This document shows positions 1-8,516 of a stretch of DNA of 37,392 nt, piece after piece. Source of the stretch: Bacillota bacterium (GTDB lineage: Bacteria; Bacillota; Clostridia; Lachnospirales; Anaerotignaceae); NCBI GenBank assembly GCA_023413275.1, contig JAEZPX010000010.1:1-37392 (forward strand), in the 5' to 3' direction. The notes below the pieces were generated by a model that had not been told where the DNA came from, searched no databases, and was given only the letters and a program-made list of their open reading frames with translations. The position numbers and the translations under genes were made by a program. Positions within the stretch are counted from its first letter, which is position 1. Every line of letters starts with the position of its first letter.

Positions 1-51
1 GTCATCAACAACCATAACGGTATATTTTGCATCACTATCTTTAGTATTCAT
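1..51 (-). CDS. Response regulator, N-terminal fragment (cut by window edge)
   Basis: The first 17 codons of a minus-strand gene start at the ATG complementary to 49-51 and run off the left edge. The fragment ends in M-V-V-D-D, the usual first strand and acidic pair of a receiver (REC) domain. A GGAGGG ribosome site lies about 6 nt upstream, inside the end of the preceding kinase gene, and the two genes overlap by 11 nt. It is therefore probably translationally coupled to the hybrid kinase and may be its output partner. Only the N-terminus is visible, so the output domain is unknown. Confidence 0.6.
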   Translation of the reverse strand, partial: MNTKDSDAKYTVMVVDD

Positions 52-3000
52 TTGTTTCCCTCCATTTCCCAAGTGCAACCTCGGCCTCATCAAATTCATA
101 TCGTGCGATATAGGCATCCATTGTTTGAAATAGACCTTCTCCTAATATGTTTTTTAGGGCAGGGCGTATTTTGTTAAAATAGGCTATCCCTTCTACATCA
201 CCTTTTTTCAACAGTTCTGCTAGCTTAACAATCATCTCATCAATGTTTTCGTTATTTTCTACTTCATAAGATATGGTTTGTTGTTTATTGGTTACCATTA
301 ACACGATTTCAGTGGAAACTTTTTGGAATTCTTGCACCATATCTTCTGCGATTGCTTTTAATTCACGCAGAGGGGATTTGAGTTCTGCCATTTTTTCAAG
401 CTCACCAGAAAGCTGATATACCTGTGTGGCCCCTATATTACCAGCAACTCCTTTTAAAAGATGGGCTTGGTTTTGAAGCAGTTCATAATCTTCTAAATTA
501 TTTTTTATTTTTTCAGCAATTTCAATCTGTTCTGTTGCGAATTTATAGAGAAGTGTTTCATAAAGCTCCATATTGCCTGACAAACGGTGAATACCCATCG
601 TGGTGTCTATTCCATATATGGTTGGGAAGGACTTTTCTATGCTTTCTGCTGATTTTTCAGGCAAGATTCTCGAAAAGTTTTCCGAATTTGATGTATTCTT
701 TGCCCATTTTGAAACCGTTTCCATTAGAAGTTCCGGATCAATAGGTTTGGCAATATGGTCGTTCATGCCCACTTGATAGCACTTCTCCTTTTCATCGTAC
801 ATATTTCTGGCAGTCATTGCAATGATAGGTATTTCGGTGTCTATTTTACGTATCTGTTTTGTGGCTTCAAATCCATCCATCTCAGGCATTTGAATATCCA
901 TGAAAATTAAGTCATAGGTTTCAATTCTACTTTTAAAACGTTGCACTGCCTGCAATCCGTTATTTGAGATTGTTACTTTGCATCCTTGACTTTCCAAGAG
1001 CTCGCAGGCAATTTGCTGATTTACTTCGTTGTCTTCCACCAAAAGAATATTAACTCCATGTAAAGATAGGGTTGTTTCATATGGAGGGACTTCTTTTTGG
1101 GATATGGAGATGTCTTTGGCAAAAATATTTACAATGGTATCATACAAACTCGATTGTGAAATAGGCTTGGTTAAGAAAGCAGCTATGCCTAAATTTTGTG
1201 CGGTTTTTTTCATTTCCTCCAAATCATAAGCAGTAACCAATATTACCAAAGGCTTAATTTTGATTTCAGATAATGTATTTATGCATTTTACTGTCTCCAT
1301 TCCATCTAGGTCTGGCATATTCCAATCAATCAAGAGCAGTTGATATGGTGATTCAAAGCCATTTTTTTGTATCAACTCGATTGCCTGTCTTCCAGATGCA
1401 GCCAATTCCACTGTGGCACCTAAATTCTCCATGTACTCTTTCATGATTTCTCCTGCCATAGGATTATCATCTACAACAAGCGTTTTAATTCTTTTAATAT
1501 CTTGTAGAGTAATACATTTTTTGGAGGGTAGTGTTTCTCCGATATCAAACCATGCTGTAAAAGAAAATGTGCTACCAACATTTTCTTCACTTTCCAGCCA
1601 CAACCTTCCATTCATCATTTCAGCCAGAGTCTTACTAATTGTAAGACCAAGCCCCGTTCCGCCATATTGTCTTGTGATTGTATTGTCAGATTGCGTAAAC
1701 GCCTCAAATAATTTTTCCTGATTTTCTTTTGATATGCCAATACCGGTATCAGATACACGAAACTTTAAACAAACTTTCTTTTCTTTTTGATCTTCTTGAG
1801 TTACATCAATACGAATTTCGCCGGTATGAGTGAACTTAATAGCGTTGCTCATCAGATTCGTAATGATTTGCCCCAAGCGTAAGGGATCCCCAATGATTTG
1901 TACTGGTATATTACAAGGAAGGTGATAAATGACTTCTAAATTTTTCTCTCTCGCTTTCGGTATCAAAAGTTCAATGGATTTTGAAAGCACTTCATCCAGA
2001 TTAAATTCCAGATTTTCCATTTTTAGCTTTCCAGCCTCTATCTTTGAAAAATCCAAAATATCATTGACAATACGAAGTAGGGAAGTTGCCGCATTGTTTA
2101 TTTTGGAAAGATAGTCTCTTTGTTTATCGGTTAACTGAGTTTGTAATGCCAAATACGACATTCCTATTACCGCATTCATAGGAGTTCTGATTTCATGGCT
2201 CATGTTTGCTAGAAACATAGATTTTGCTTCTGTAGCAGCATTTGCCTGAATGAATGCATTTTGTAGTTCAATTTCCTTCTCCTTTAGCTCTGAGATATCA
2301 GTCAGAATGCCAATATAGCCACCAATGTCTCCATTGGAAGTATAATAAGCATTCACACAATATAACAGCGCTGTATCTTTTCCATTTATATTTGAGACAA
2401 TTTGCCGAATGGTAGGTTTTCCGGTTTTTACTGACTCCTGTCGCATCTCAGTAAACCTCTGGTATTTAGATGCATCCATCCAAGGGGTATCTCTAAGATT
2501 TAATCCATGATGTAGATTGGTATCTGTTTGATATACCCTTGTAAATTCTGAATTTGCCCCAAGGAAAATATCATCTTTGTCAACATAAAAAATAGAACTT
2601 GGAATTACGTCAATCAACTGGCGGATGAAACGGCTTTGATCGTCAAGGGTACTTTTTAAAAGCAATGCTTCAGTGATATTTTCTTTGATACTCACATAGT
2701 AGGATGTTTCGCCTTTCTCCCCAATAATTGGGGAAATTACTGCACGTTCATAGAATTCATTTCCGTTTTTATCTATATTTGTGAATTCGCCAATCCATTT
2801 TTCGCCTCGAGTTATGTTTTGCCACAGGGTTTTATATGTATCAGGCTGATTTTTATTTGATTTCAGAATACGGGTATGCTTTCCGATTACTTCATCCAAA
2901 GTATATCCTGTTACTTCTGTGAAATAAGGGTTTACATATTTAATATTTCCCTGCTCATCTGTTATTACAATCGATAGAGGAGATTGTTCAATCACACTGG

Positions 3001-3463
3001 AATACAAACGAAGCTGTTCATTTTCTTCTTTTTTCAGATGAAGCTTTAATTCGGAGATGCTCAGCTGTTTCATTCTTTTTGTATATTTCTCCATCATCCA
3101 AAGAATGAAATGAATAGTCAAGGCAACTACAAAGCCCAATATTCCATCTTCTTTGTGATTGATGAAGACTGAAAAAGCAGTTAAAATTAAAAGAAGTATA
3201 TTTCCCATATAGGCGATGAGAAATCTTTTTCGTGTATCATCGCAAGTTATAAATCCAATCATCGTCAAAAACTGAATCTGGACAAGGATTCCGTTGAGTA
3301 TCACTGTGTTTATCTGCATTTTTCCTATGCTAAAGGTCTCATGATATAAAATATAGACCATCAATAATAAAGAACATAAATAAAGAGATAGATAGATACC
3401 TGTTGTGAATTTCTTAGAAATATTTTTTTCTTTTCTTTCATTTGTATGATTACTTTCATTCAT
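41..3463 (-). CDS. Hybrid sensor histidine kinase (4TM-PAS-PAS-HisKA-HATPase-REC-REC-HPt)
   Basis: This 1140-residue membrane phosphorelay kinase has about four hydrophobic segments in residues 23-127, then two PAS domains (about 157-268 and 283-400). The HisKA box M-S-H-E-I-R-T-P has phospho-acceptor His423. The ATPase domain shows an N box around N-L-M-S-N-A, a G1 box D-T-G-I-G-I and a G2 box G-T-G-L-G-L. Two receiver domains follow, with predicted acceptors Asp713 and Asp856, both with a conserved Lys-Pro. An HPt domain has His1001 in an A-H-L-L-K-G motif. This layout is that of BarA/TorS-like hybrids; the signal is not deducible. The last ~80 residues are an extra helical tail. An AAGGGAG ribosome site is about 12 nt before the ATG. 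It overlaps the next gene, a response regulator. Confidence 0.93.
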   Translation of the reverse strand: MNESNHTNERKEKNISKKFTTGIYLSLYLCSLLLMVYILYHETFSIGKMQINTVILNGILVQIQFLTMIGFITCDDTRKRFLIAYMGNILLLILTAFSVFINHKEDGILGFVVALTIHFILWMMEKYTKRMKQLSISELKLHLKKEENEQLRLYSSVIEQSPLSIVITDEQGNIKYVNPYFTEVTGYTLDEVIGKHTRILKSNKNQPDTYKTLWQNITRGEKWIGEFTNIDKNGNEFYERAVISPIIGEKGETSYYVSIKENITEALLLKSTLDDQSRFIRQLIDVIPSSIFYVDKDDIFLGANSEFTRVYQTDTNLHHGLNLRDTPWMDASKYQRFTEMRQESVKTGKPTIRQIVSNINGKDTALLYCVNAYYTSNGDIGGYIGILTDISELKEKEIELQNAFIQANAATEAKSMFLANMSHEIRTPMNAVIGMSYLALQTQLTDKQRDYLSKINNAATSLLRIVNDILDFSKIEAGKLKMENLEFNLDEVLSKSIELLIPKAREKNLEVIYHLPCNIPVQIIGDPLRLGQIITNLMSNAIKFTHTGEIRIDVTQEDQKEKKVCLKFRVSDTGIGISKENQEKLFEAFTQSDNTITRQYGGTGLGLTISKTLAEMMNGRLWLESEENVGSTFSFTAWFDIGETLPSKKCITLQDIKRIKTLVVDDNPMAGEIMKEYMENLGATVELAASGRQAIELIQKNGFESPYQLLLIDWNMPDLDGMETVKCINTLSEIKIKPLVILVTAYDLEEMKKTAQNLGIAAFLTKPISQSSLYDTIVNIFAKDISISQKEVPPYETTLSLHGVNILLVEDNEVNQQIACELLESQGCKVTISNNGLQAVQRFKSRIETYDLIFMDIQMPEMDGFEATKQIRKIDTEIPIIAMTARNMYDEKEKCYQVGMNDHIAKPIDPELLMETVSKWAKNTSNSENFSRILPEKSAESIEKSFPTIYGIDTTMGIHRLSGNMELYETLLYKFATEQIEIAEKIKNNLEDYELLQNQAHLLKGVAGNIGATQVYQLSGELEKMAELKSPLRELKAIAEDMVQEFQKVSTEIVLMVTNKQQTISYEVENNENIDEMIVKLAELLKKGDVEGIAYFNKIRPALKNILGEGLFQTMDAYIARYEFDEAEVALGKWRETNEY

Positions 3464-3851
3464 AGTGTTCTGACTCCCTTCTAAGTACTAGATGATTTTA
3501 AACCTGATTAACGTTAAATAGCATTTTTTTATATATTACTTTGAATGAAAGCATCTCAAAAGGCATTGATTGAGAGTGTCTCATAGTTTTGTGGAGGCTC
3601 TGAGCTTTCCATGAGTAATTGTTATGTCAAATCATATAGCATTTTGGTATGATTTGGTCTTGTAGATTAATTTTACCAAATACTTATTGTCCTTGTCTAT
3701 TTATTATGCAAATGATTTTAATAAAATAAGATAGTACATAGTAAACAGAGGGTGGGAAGTTTTTTTACAGCATATGAATGGTTGATGGTTACATTGTTTC
3801 AAAAGTATATACTTTGGTATCATTTAAGAAAGTTATATTTTAATAAAAAAA
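3464..3851. other. Intergenic region between kinase and SLH-CAP gene
   Basis: About 390 nt with no convincing gene. It should hold the kinase promoter on the minus strand, but I see no good -35/-10 pair. A 10-bp perfect palindrome TTAACGTTAA lies at 3508-3517, about 45 nt upstream of the kinase start, and could be a regulator site. Confidence 0.4.
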
Positions 3852-3879
3852 AGTAGGCAAAGGGGATTCCCTGCCTACT
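3852..3879 (-). terminator. Rho-independent terminator of the SLH-CAP gene
   Basis: An 8-bp stem AGTAGGCA/TGCCTACT with an inner GGG/CCC pairing is followed on the minus strand by a run of eight T. It lies 14 nt after the stop codon of the SLH-CAP gene. Confidence 0.85.
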
Positions 3880-3892
3880 GAAGTACTATTAT

Positions 3893-5440
3893 TTATTTTT
3901 CTTTATATCCACCGCAAAAATCAACAGTGACATAAAGATCTTTCCCTTTTTGTCTAACGCCCACACCTACAGAATCAAAAGTGGGATCAAGCAAGCTTTG
4001 AAATTGTGCCGCTGTTCTAATCCATTGGCGATAGACATTGGTAATATCACCCCTTTGTTTTGCAATGATCTCAGATGCGCTGGTAAAAGAGATATTTTCG
4101 TTTGAAATTCTTGCAAATGGGGTGCTGCCATTGGTTCCTGTATAGCCAAGATAATTATTATCCACCATATCCTTACTATGAGCCAATGCAACACTTGAAA
4201 GTTTTGGTGCTTTTGTCAAAAGCGGCAGACCTTGCTCCTTACGTTTTACCTGAATCAAATCTAACAACTGGGTTTCTAGGGTCTCACGTTCTGAAATGGT
4301 TAAGCCGCTTTTCTCATTGTTGCCTAAAGTAAATGCTCTTTCTTGTAACAAAATACCTCGAATGGTACCCTCATAATCCAAGGGGATGCTGGCATATGTT
4401 GTGCTTGTTTCAACGATTCCACTGTGCTCGACCATGCTGATATAATTCAGCTGCTTAATGTTTGCCGAGGTACCCTCTCCATTGGTGCCCAGATAAGAGA
4501 AATATTTTGTTGGGACAAAAATTTCTACAACCTTATCATCTTTTAATGTTACGAAAAAATAATTCTCATAGTCATTGATATAAACATATCTTTTTAAAGC
4601 ATAAACGGTGGTATCAATTCTACTGGGTTCCCCCAAACTTTCTTTCAATTGATTGGTGGTTTCGCCAAGAAAAACAACCTTATCTTTAATATAGACTGTT
4701 TCATAAATGTTTAAAGTCTTTTGGTCAATTTCTGAGGTAGGGTCTTTATTTTCAGGTGTCTTTTCTACAACGTCTTTTAAAGGCTGTTTATTTTCATCAG
4801 TTGTTTCGTTTTTGATATCAGCTGGTTGTGTTTTATCTTCTGCATAATGGCATATCTTTACCAAACCAATGACTGCTTCCTGAAAGGTTAAGCCTCTCAT
4901 AGGATAAAATTTTCCGTCATCGTCTCCCACCAAGATACCAGCATTCTTGATTTTGCCAATGACTTCAATTGAAGGCTTTTCCAAGATAGAAATATCAGAG
5001 AAAGCGTATTTTTCTGTTCCTGGGGTTAATGAGATTCCCCAAACTTTTAAAATTCGATGGAGCAGTATAGCCAACTGCTCACGTGTTAAGTTATCATTTG
5101 GCTTAAACTTCGTTGGTTCTGTACCGCTGATGATTCCTGCTTCATAGGCTGCGATAACCGATGGATTATTACAATCTGTAAAGGGGCTTTCGTTTTTCGG
5201 AATTAATTTTTCTCCTTTACTTTTTTCGTATAGAAGTACTACGATTTTACAAAATTCAAGTCTTGTGATTTCTCTTTTGGCATCCAGAAGGTTCTCTTCT
5301 GTAATCAATCCCTGATTATATGCAAATTCCATGGATGTTTCTGCCCATGGATCAGCATTTGTCACGATTGCCCCAAAGACGGGCATGGTGCCACTCATTG
5401 CCATAAGCAGCATCATGATTACTGCGACAAACCGCTTCAT
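3893..5440 (-). CDS. Secreted SLH-domain CAP (SCP/PR1-like) protein
   Basis: This is a 515-residue exported protein. Residues 1-23 form a signal peptide (KR, hydrophobic core, cleavage after V-F-G-A). Three SLH-like repeats follow at about 28-82, 87-138 and 146-202, expected to bind secondary cell-wall polymer. An acidic, Lys/Thr-rich linker (about 203-250) leads to a CAP-associated domain (about 250-360, F-L-G-E-T motif) and a C-terminal CAP domain (about 385-510). The family is that of Bacillus YkwD/YlbC; its biochemical role is usually unknown. The CAP domain keeps the A-L-A-H-S-K-D-M helix, but the usual G-E-N-I motif is degraded to N-E-N-I. AAAGGATG lies just before the ATG. It is monocistronic, with its own terminator. 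Confidence 0.88.
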   Translation of the reverse strand: MKRFVAVIMMLLMAMSGTMPVFGAIVTNADPWAETSMEFAYNQGLITEENLLDAKREITRLEFCKIVVLLYEKSKGEKLIPKNESPFTDCNNPSVIAAYEAGIISGTEPTKFKPNDNLTREQLAILLHRILKVWGISLTPGTEKYAFSDISILEKPSIEVIGKIKNAGILVGDDDGKFYPMRGLTFQEAVIGLVKICHYAEDKTQPADIKNETTDENKQPLKDVVEKTPENKDPTSEIDQKTLNIYETVYIKDKVVFLGETTNQLKESLGEPSRIDTTVYALKRYVYINDYENYFFVTLKDDKVVEIFVPTKYFSYLGTNGEGTSANIKQLNYISMVEHSGIVETSTTYASIPLDYEGTIRGILLQERAFTLGNNEKSGLTISERETLETQLLDLIQVKRKEQGLPLLTKAPKLSSVALAHSKDMVDNNYLGYTGTNGSTPFARISNENISFTSASEIIAKQRGDITNVYRQWIRTAAQFQSLLDPTFDSVGVGVRQKGKDLYVTVDFCGGYKEK

Positions 5441-6006
5441 GCTATCATCCTTTCTGTTTTTAATATCAAACTTTTTTTGAGCTATATAAATTGGAGGAAG
5501 TGGATTGTTCCTTCAAAAGGCCCTACTGTACAAATTTTTGCTTAGAAGGATTGGTCATATTCTTATCTGAATGATAGAAAAATATTCCTAAAATACAAAA
5601 AAACGGTATAATTATGATGAAAATTCGAATATTTCTGCATCATATTTGATTATTTTGTTTGAGAGGGGCTTGTGGTAAGCGTACATATCATTTTCCCTAT
5701 GGAAGAATAAATGAACCCATATTAGTGCTGGTACTTCCTAAATCCAGGCTTTGCCTGTTTCAGTTTGTAAGGCAAGACATCCCTATAAATCACTTTATAA
5801 CAAAAAAATCGTCAAAATCTATGAATATTATACCATATTATCCAAAAAACGCAAAAAAAAATAAATGGTAACTTTTCCCTATGTAAGAAATCAATTAAGA
5901 CGGTAAAACAAATAAGGATGGAAATTTTTATCCCATCCTAATTGTTAAGAGAAAATGCAGTAGCCAATTTGATATTGCAAAAATTTTTGAAAGAACAAGG
6001 AAAACA
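5441..6006. other. Intergenic region, no gene recognised
   Basis: About 565 nt between two minus-strand genes. It must hold the SLH-CAP promoter, but no clear consensus pair was found. A plus-strand open frame at 5659-5871 has no ribosome site and no recognisable protein character. A short inverted repeat TTGCCT/AGGCAA lies near 5752-5780. Confidence 0.4.
5913..5940 (-). terminator. Probable terminator of the cydDC-ygbA-ybaN transcript
   Basis: A 7-8 bp stem (TAGGATGG/CCATCCTA-like) with an 11-nt AT loop is followed on the minus strand by TTATTTGTTTT. It is about 65 nt past the ybaN-like stop codon. The T-tract is broken, so strength is uncertain. Confidence 0.5.
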
Positions 6007-6423
6007 TTAATCAAGGTAAGGGCTTTTGGTTTTTCCATTCTGCTCCAAAACGGTGGTGGGAATTGTTCTAATTTTAAAAATAAAATAGTAATACTTGAAT
6101 AAAATCAAAAAAACAATAAAACCTCTGCCGTAGGTATTTCGCATCATAAGAAAAGCAAGTATAAGCATACAAGATACAGGAATTAAGATACAGAGTTTAG
6201 TTTTTAATGTCATTGAACGATTCTTTTCAAAGCTTTCCAAGTTGTTTTTATAAAGTTTGGTTGATTTAAACCATCTGTTGAAACGTTCTGAGCCCTTTGC
6301 GAAGCAAAACGATGCCAAAAGCAAAAAGGGGGTTGTGGGCAGAAGGGGAACAACAACACCAACTGCGCCAATGCCAAAACATAAAAAACCCAAACCAATA
6401 TATATGTACTTCAGATTAATCAT
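6007..6423 (-). CDS. ybaN: YbaN-family (DUF454) small membrane protein
   Basis: A 138-residue protein with the DUF454 signature: an N-terminal glycine-rich helix (L-G-F-L-C-F-G-I-G-A-V-G), then P-L-L-P-T-T-P-F-L-L-L-A and a C-F-A-K-G-S-E-R-F-N-R-W motif, ending with two hydrophobic helices (about 70-112). It is an inner-membrane protein of unknown biochemical role; family members often sit near haem or nitrosative-stress genes. Its ATG overlaps the ygbA-like stop by 4 nt, indicating translational coupling. It is the last gene of the leftward transcript before a probable terminator. Confidence 0.85.
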   Translation of the reverse strand: MINLKYIYIGLGFLCFGIGAVGVVVPLLPTTPFLLLASFCFAKGSERFNRWFKSTKLYKNNLESFEKNRSMTLKTKLCILIPVSCMLILAFLMMRNTYGRGFIVFLILFKYYYFIFKIRTIPTTVLEQNGKTKSPYLD

Positions 6424-6737
6424 CTCCTTAAAATTTTAGAATGGATCAAATGACTTAGGGCGGCAAAGGGATGGTATAAAAGCATCCTTGGACCAGAGAA
6501 AATCATTACTTCCTTTATTTTATCACGCATGGAAGGGTTGTAGCAATGTACAGTACAACTACTGCAAAAGGTCTTTGTTTCCAGAAATGGACACTGCTCA
6601 ATTCTTTGATAGGCATAGGAAAGAAGATTATTACAATCTTCACACAAACTTACTGATGTTTTATGTTTTTTAACACAGAACAATTTGATCATGAAAAGGA
6701 CCATTTGTTTTTCTTTATTACTTTTGAAATGATTCAT
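6420..6737 (-). CDS. ygbA: YgbA-family (nitrous oxide-stimulated promoter family) protein
   Basis: A 105-residue cysteine-rich protein. The YgbA pattern is clear: C-x-x-K-H-K in the first third, L-C-E-D-C, L-S-Y-A-Y-x-R, C-P-F, K-T-F-C-S-S-C, H-C-Y-N-P, then the terminal G-P-R-M-L-L-Y-H-P block. Conserved Cys/His residues suggest metal or Fe-S binding, but this is inference. In enterobacteria ygbA belongs to the NsrR nitric-oxide regulon. Here it lies about 126 nt downstream of the CydC-like gene and overlaps ybaN. The ribosome site before the chosen ATG is weak; Met12 is an alternative start. Confidence 0.85.
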   Translation of the reverse strand: MNHFKSNKEKQMVLFMIKLFCVKKHKTSVSLCEDCNNLLSYAYQRIEQCPFLETKTFCSSCTVHCYNPSMRDKIKEVMIFSGPRMLLYHPFAALSHLIHSKILRR

Positions 6738-6863
6738 AGCATTCTAGGAAGCAGAGTTGTGAAAAAAGCAACAGAAATATTTATTTCACTTTTTCTAAAC
6801 CCCTCTAATAAAATCCAGTGCTTTTTCAATTATATTGATATTTGGAAACTGCAATCTGCAATC

Positions 6864-8516
6864 CTAGCTGAGTCGCCCCCTTTCGGCTGAATAAATTTTT
6901 GAAGCAATACCTAAAGTTGATTTTCTATGGGAAACCAAAAGGATTGTGACATTTTCGGCTTCATAAAGAGATTTTAAAATAATTCCCTCATTTAAACTAT
7001 CAAGATTACTGGTGGGTTCATCCAAAAGCATAAAAGGTGCCCCTGAGAGAAATGCTCTCGCCAGACCAATGCGTTGTTTTTCCCCACCCGAAAGCTTATC
7101 CCCCAATTCTCCGATGGAGGTTTCATAACCCTTAGGAAGTGTTTCCACAAATTCATGGAGGGAGGCCTTTTTTGCAGCCGCTATTATTTCCTCTTCGGTG
7201 GAATTAGCTTTTGCAAGGCGAATATTATTTCCAATGGTATCATGAAAGAGGTATGTTTCCTGTGTACAGTAGCTTTCGCTGTTACGCAGAGACTTGGTAT
7301 TGATTTCTTCTATCTCGGTACCGGAAAGAGTGATGCTTCCAGAATTTTTATCCCAAAAACGCATAAGCAATTTTAGTAGGGTGGATTTTCCACAACCACT
7401 TTTTCCGTGAATTCCAATAATGCGTCCATTTGGTATGTCAATGGAGAGATTTTCTAATATTTTTTCTTCGTTGTAACCAAAGGTTAAGTTTTGGCATTGG
7501 GCGTTTTGAAAGACAATGTTTTGACCATCTGTTTTTTCTAGAACTTCAGGGGTTTCCTCCAAAAGGGAAAGAACACGTTCTCCGCTTGCCAGGGTATGGG
7601 CTAGATTATTGGAGAGATTACTTAAAGCAACAACAGGTCCAAAGGAGCTCATTAGGGCTACTGTCGATAGTAAGGCCTTTTCAAACGAAAGAATCCCATT
7701 AGAAAATAGCGTCATTGACGAAAACAGCATGATTGCTGTAAATGCAAGGATTGTGATTTCCGTGATTGCTTTTGTAAAGCCTTCCGCTTCTTTTAGTTTC
7801 TTCTGCTTTTCAGACAAGCCATTTGTTAGGTCATTGATTTCATTCAGGCGCGTAATAGTATGATCATATTGTATAAGCTCATCTAGACCACGTAGGCTTT
7901 CCAAAAAGGAAGAATTTAGATTGCCAACAGTATTGCGATACTCCATCCCATAGGCTTTTATTTTTTTCCCATTTAAAATGGGGATGACAGCACCAATGCA
8001 AATATAGGAGATTGCGGCGATGACCCCAAGCATGAGGGAAAAGCTGCCAATAAAAAATACAAAAAGTAGAGAGGTAATTACGCCGATTGCAATTGGTGAA
8101 ATGGTATGGGCATAAAAAACCTCTAACAGTTCAATATCTTCTGTGATAATAGAAATCAGATTTCCTTTGTTTCTTCCTTCCAGCTTTGCTGGACATAGGC
8201 GGCGCAATGTAGAAAATACTTTATCCCGTATAATGGCTAATAGCTTAAAAGCAATGTAGTGATTACAACTTTGTTCACCGTAGCGAAAAAAACCACGTAA
8301 TACAGCGAAAAGAATCAGCAGGGTGAAAATGGTATTTAGGCTGAAATAAACTTCGAAGCCAAGGAGTTTCAGTGCTGCACTTGTTCCTAGAATGGTTAAG
8401 GAAATAGAGCAGAGAAAGCCAAGTACCCCTAAAAAGATTGCCAAGAGCATGAAGTGAAGCAGAGGCCGAATAAGCCCAATGAGACCAGCCATAATTTTAA
8501 TCCCGCTTCTACGCAT
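6864..8516 (-). CDS. cydC: CydC-like ABC transporter, fused permease-ATPase
   Basis: About 550 residues: an N-terminal ABC exporter transmembrane domain (six helices, about 10-310) and a C-terminal ATPase. The Walker A is G-K-S-G-C-G-K-S-T, the signature L-S-G-G-E-K-Q-R and the Walker B L-L-D-E-P-T. The second half of a heterodimeric CydDC-type exporter is typically CydC-like, as here. E. coli CydDC has been linked to thiol export and to haem transport. I chose the ATG at 8516-8514, which overlaps the upstream gene by 8 nt; in-frame ATGs 7 and 20 codons earlier lie inside that gene. No cydAB oxidase genes are present in the window, so a role in haem or iron traffic is plausible. Confidence 0.85.
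   Translation of the reverse strand: MRRSGIKIMAGLIGLIRPLLHFMLLAIFLGVLGFLCSISLTILGTSAALKLLGFEVYFSLNTIFTLLILFAVLRGFFRYGEQSCNHYIAFKLLAIIRDKVFSTLRRLCPAKLEGRNKGNLISIITEDIELLEVFYAHTISPIAIGVITSLLFVFFIGSFSLMLGVIAAISYICIGAVIPILNGKKIKAYGMEYRNTVGNLNSSFLESLRGLDELIQYDHTITRLNEINDLTNGLSEKQKKLKEAEGFTKAITEITILAFTAIMLFSSMTLFSNGILSFEKALLSTVALMSSFGPVVALSNLSNNLAHTLASGERVLSLLEETPEVLEKTDGQNIVFQNAQCQNLTFGYNEEKILENLSIDIPNGRIIGIHGKSGCGKSTLLKLLMRFWDKNSGSITLSGTEIEEINTKSLRNSESYCTQETYLFHDTIGNNIRLAKANSTEEEIIAAAKKASLHEFVETLPKGYETSIGELGDKLSGGEKQRIGLARAFLSGAPFMLLDEPTSNLDSLNEGIILKSLYEAENVTILLVSHRKSTLGIASKIYSAERGRLS

Noticed and set aside
5659..5871. 70-codon plus-strand open frame between the SLH-CAP and ybaN-like genes
   Set aside because: No ribosome site, no recognisable protein pattern, and an AT-rich lysine-laden end; likely chance.
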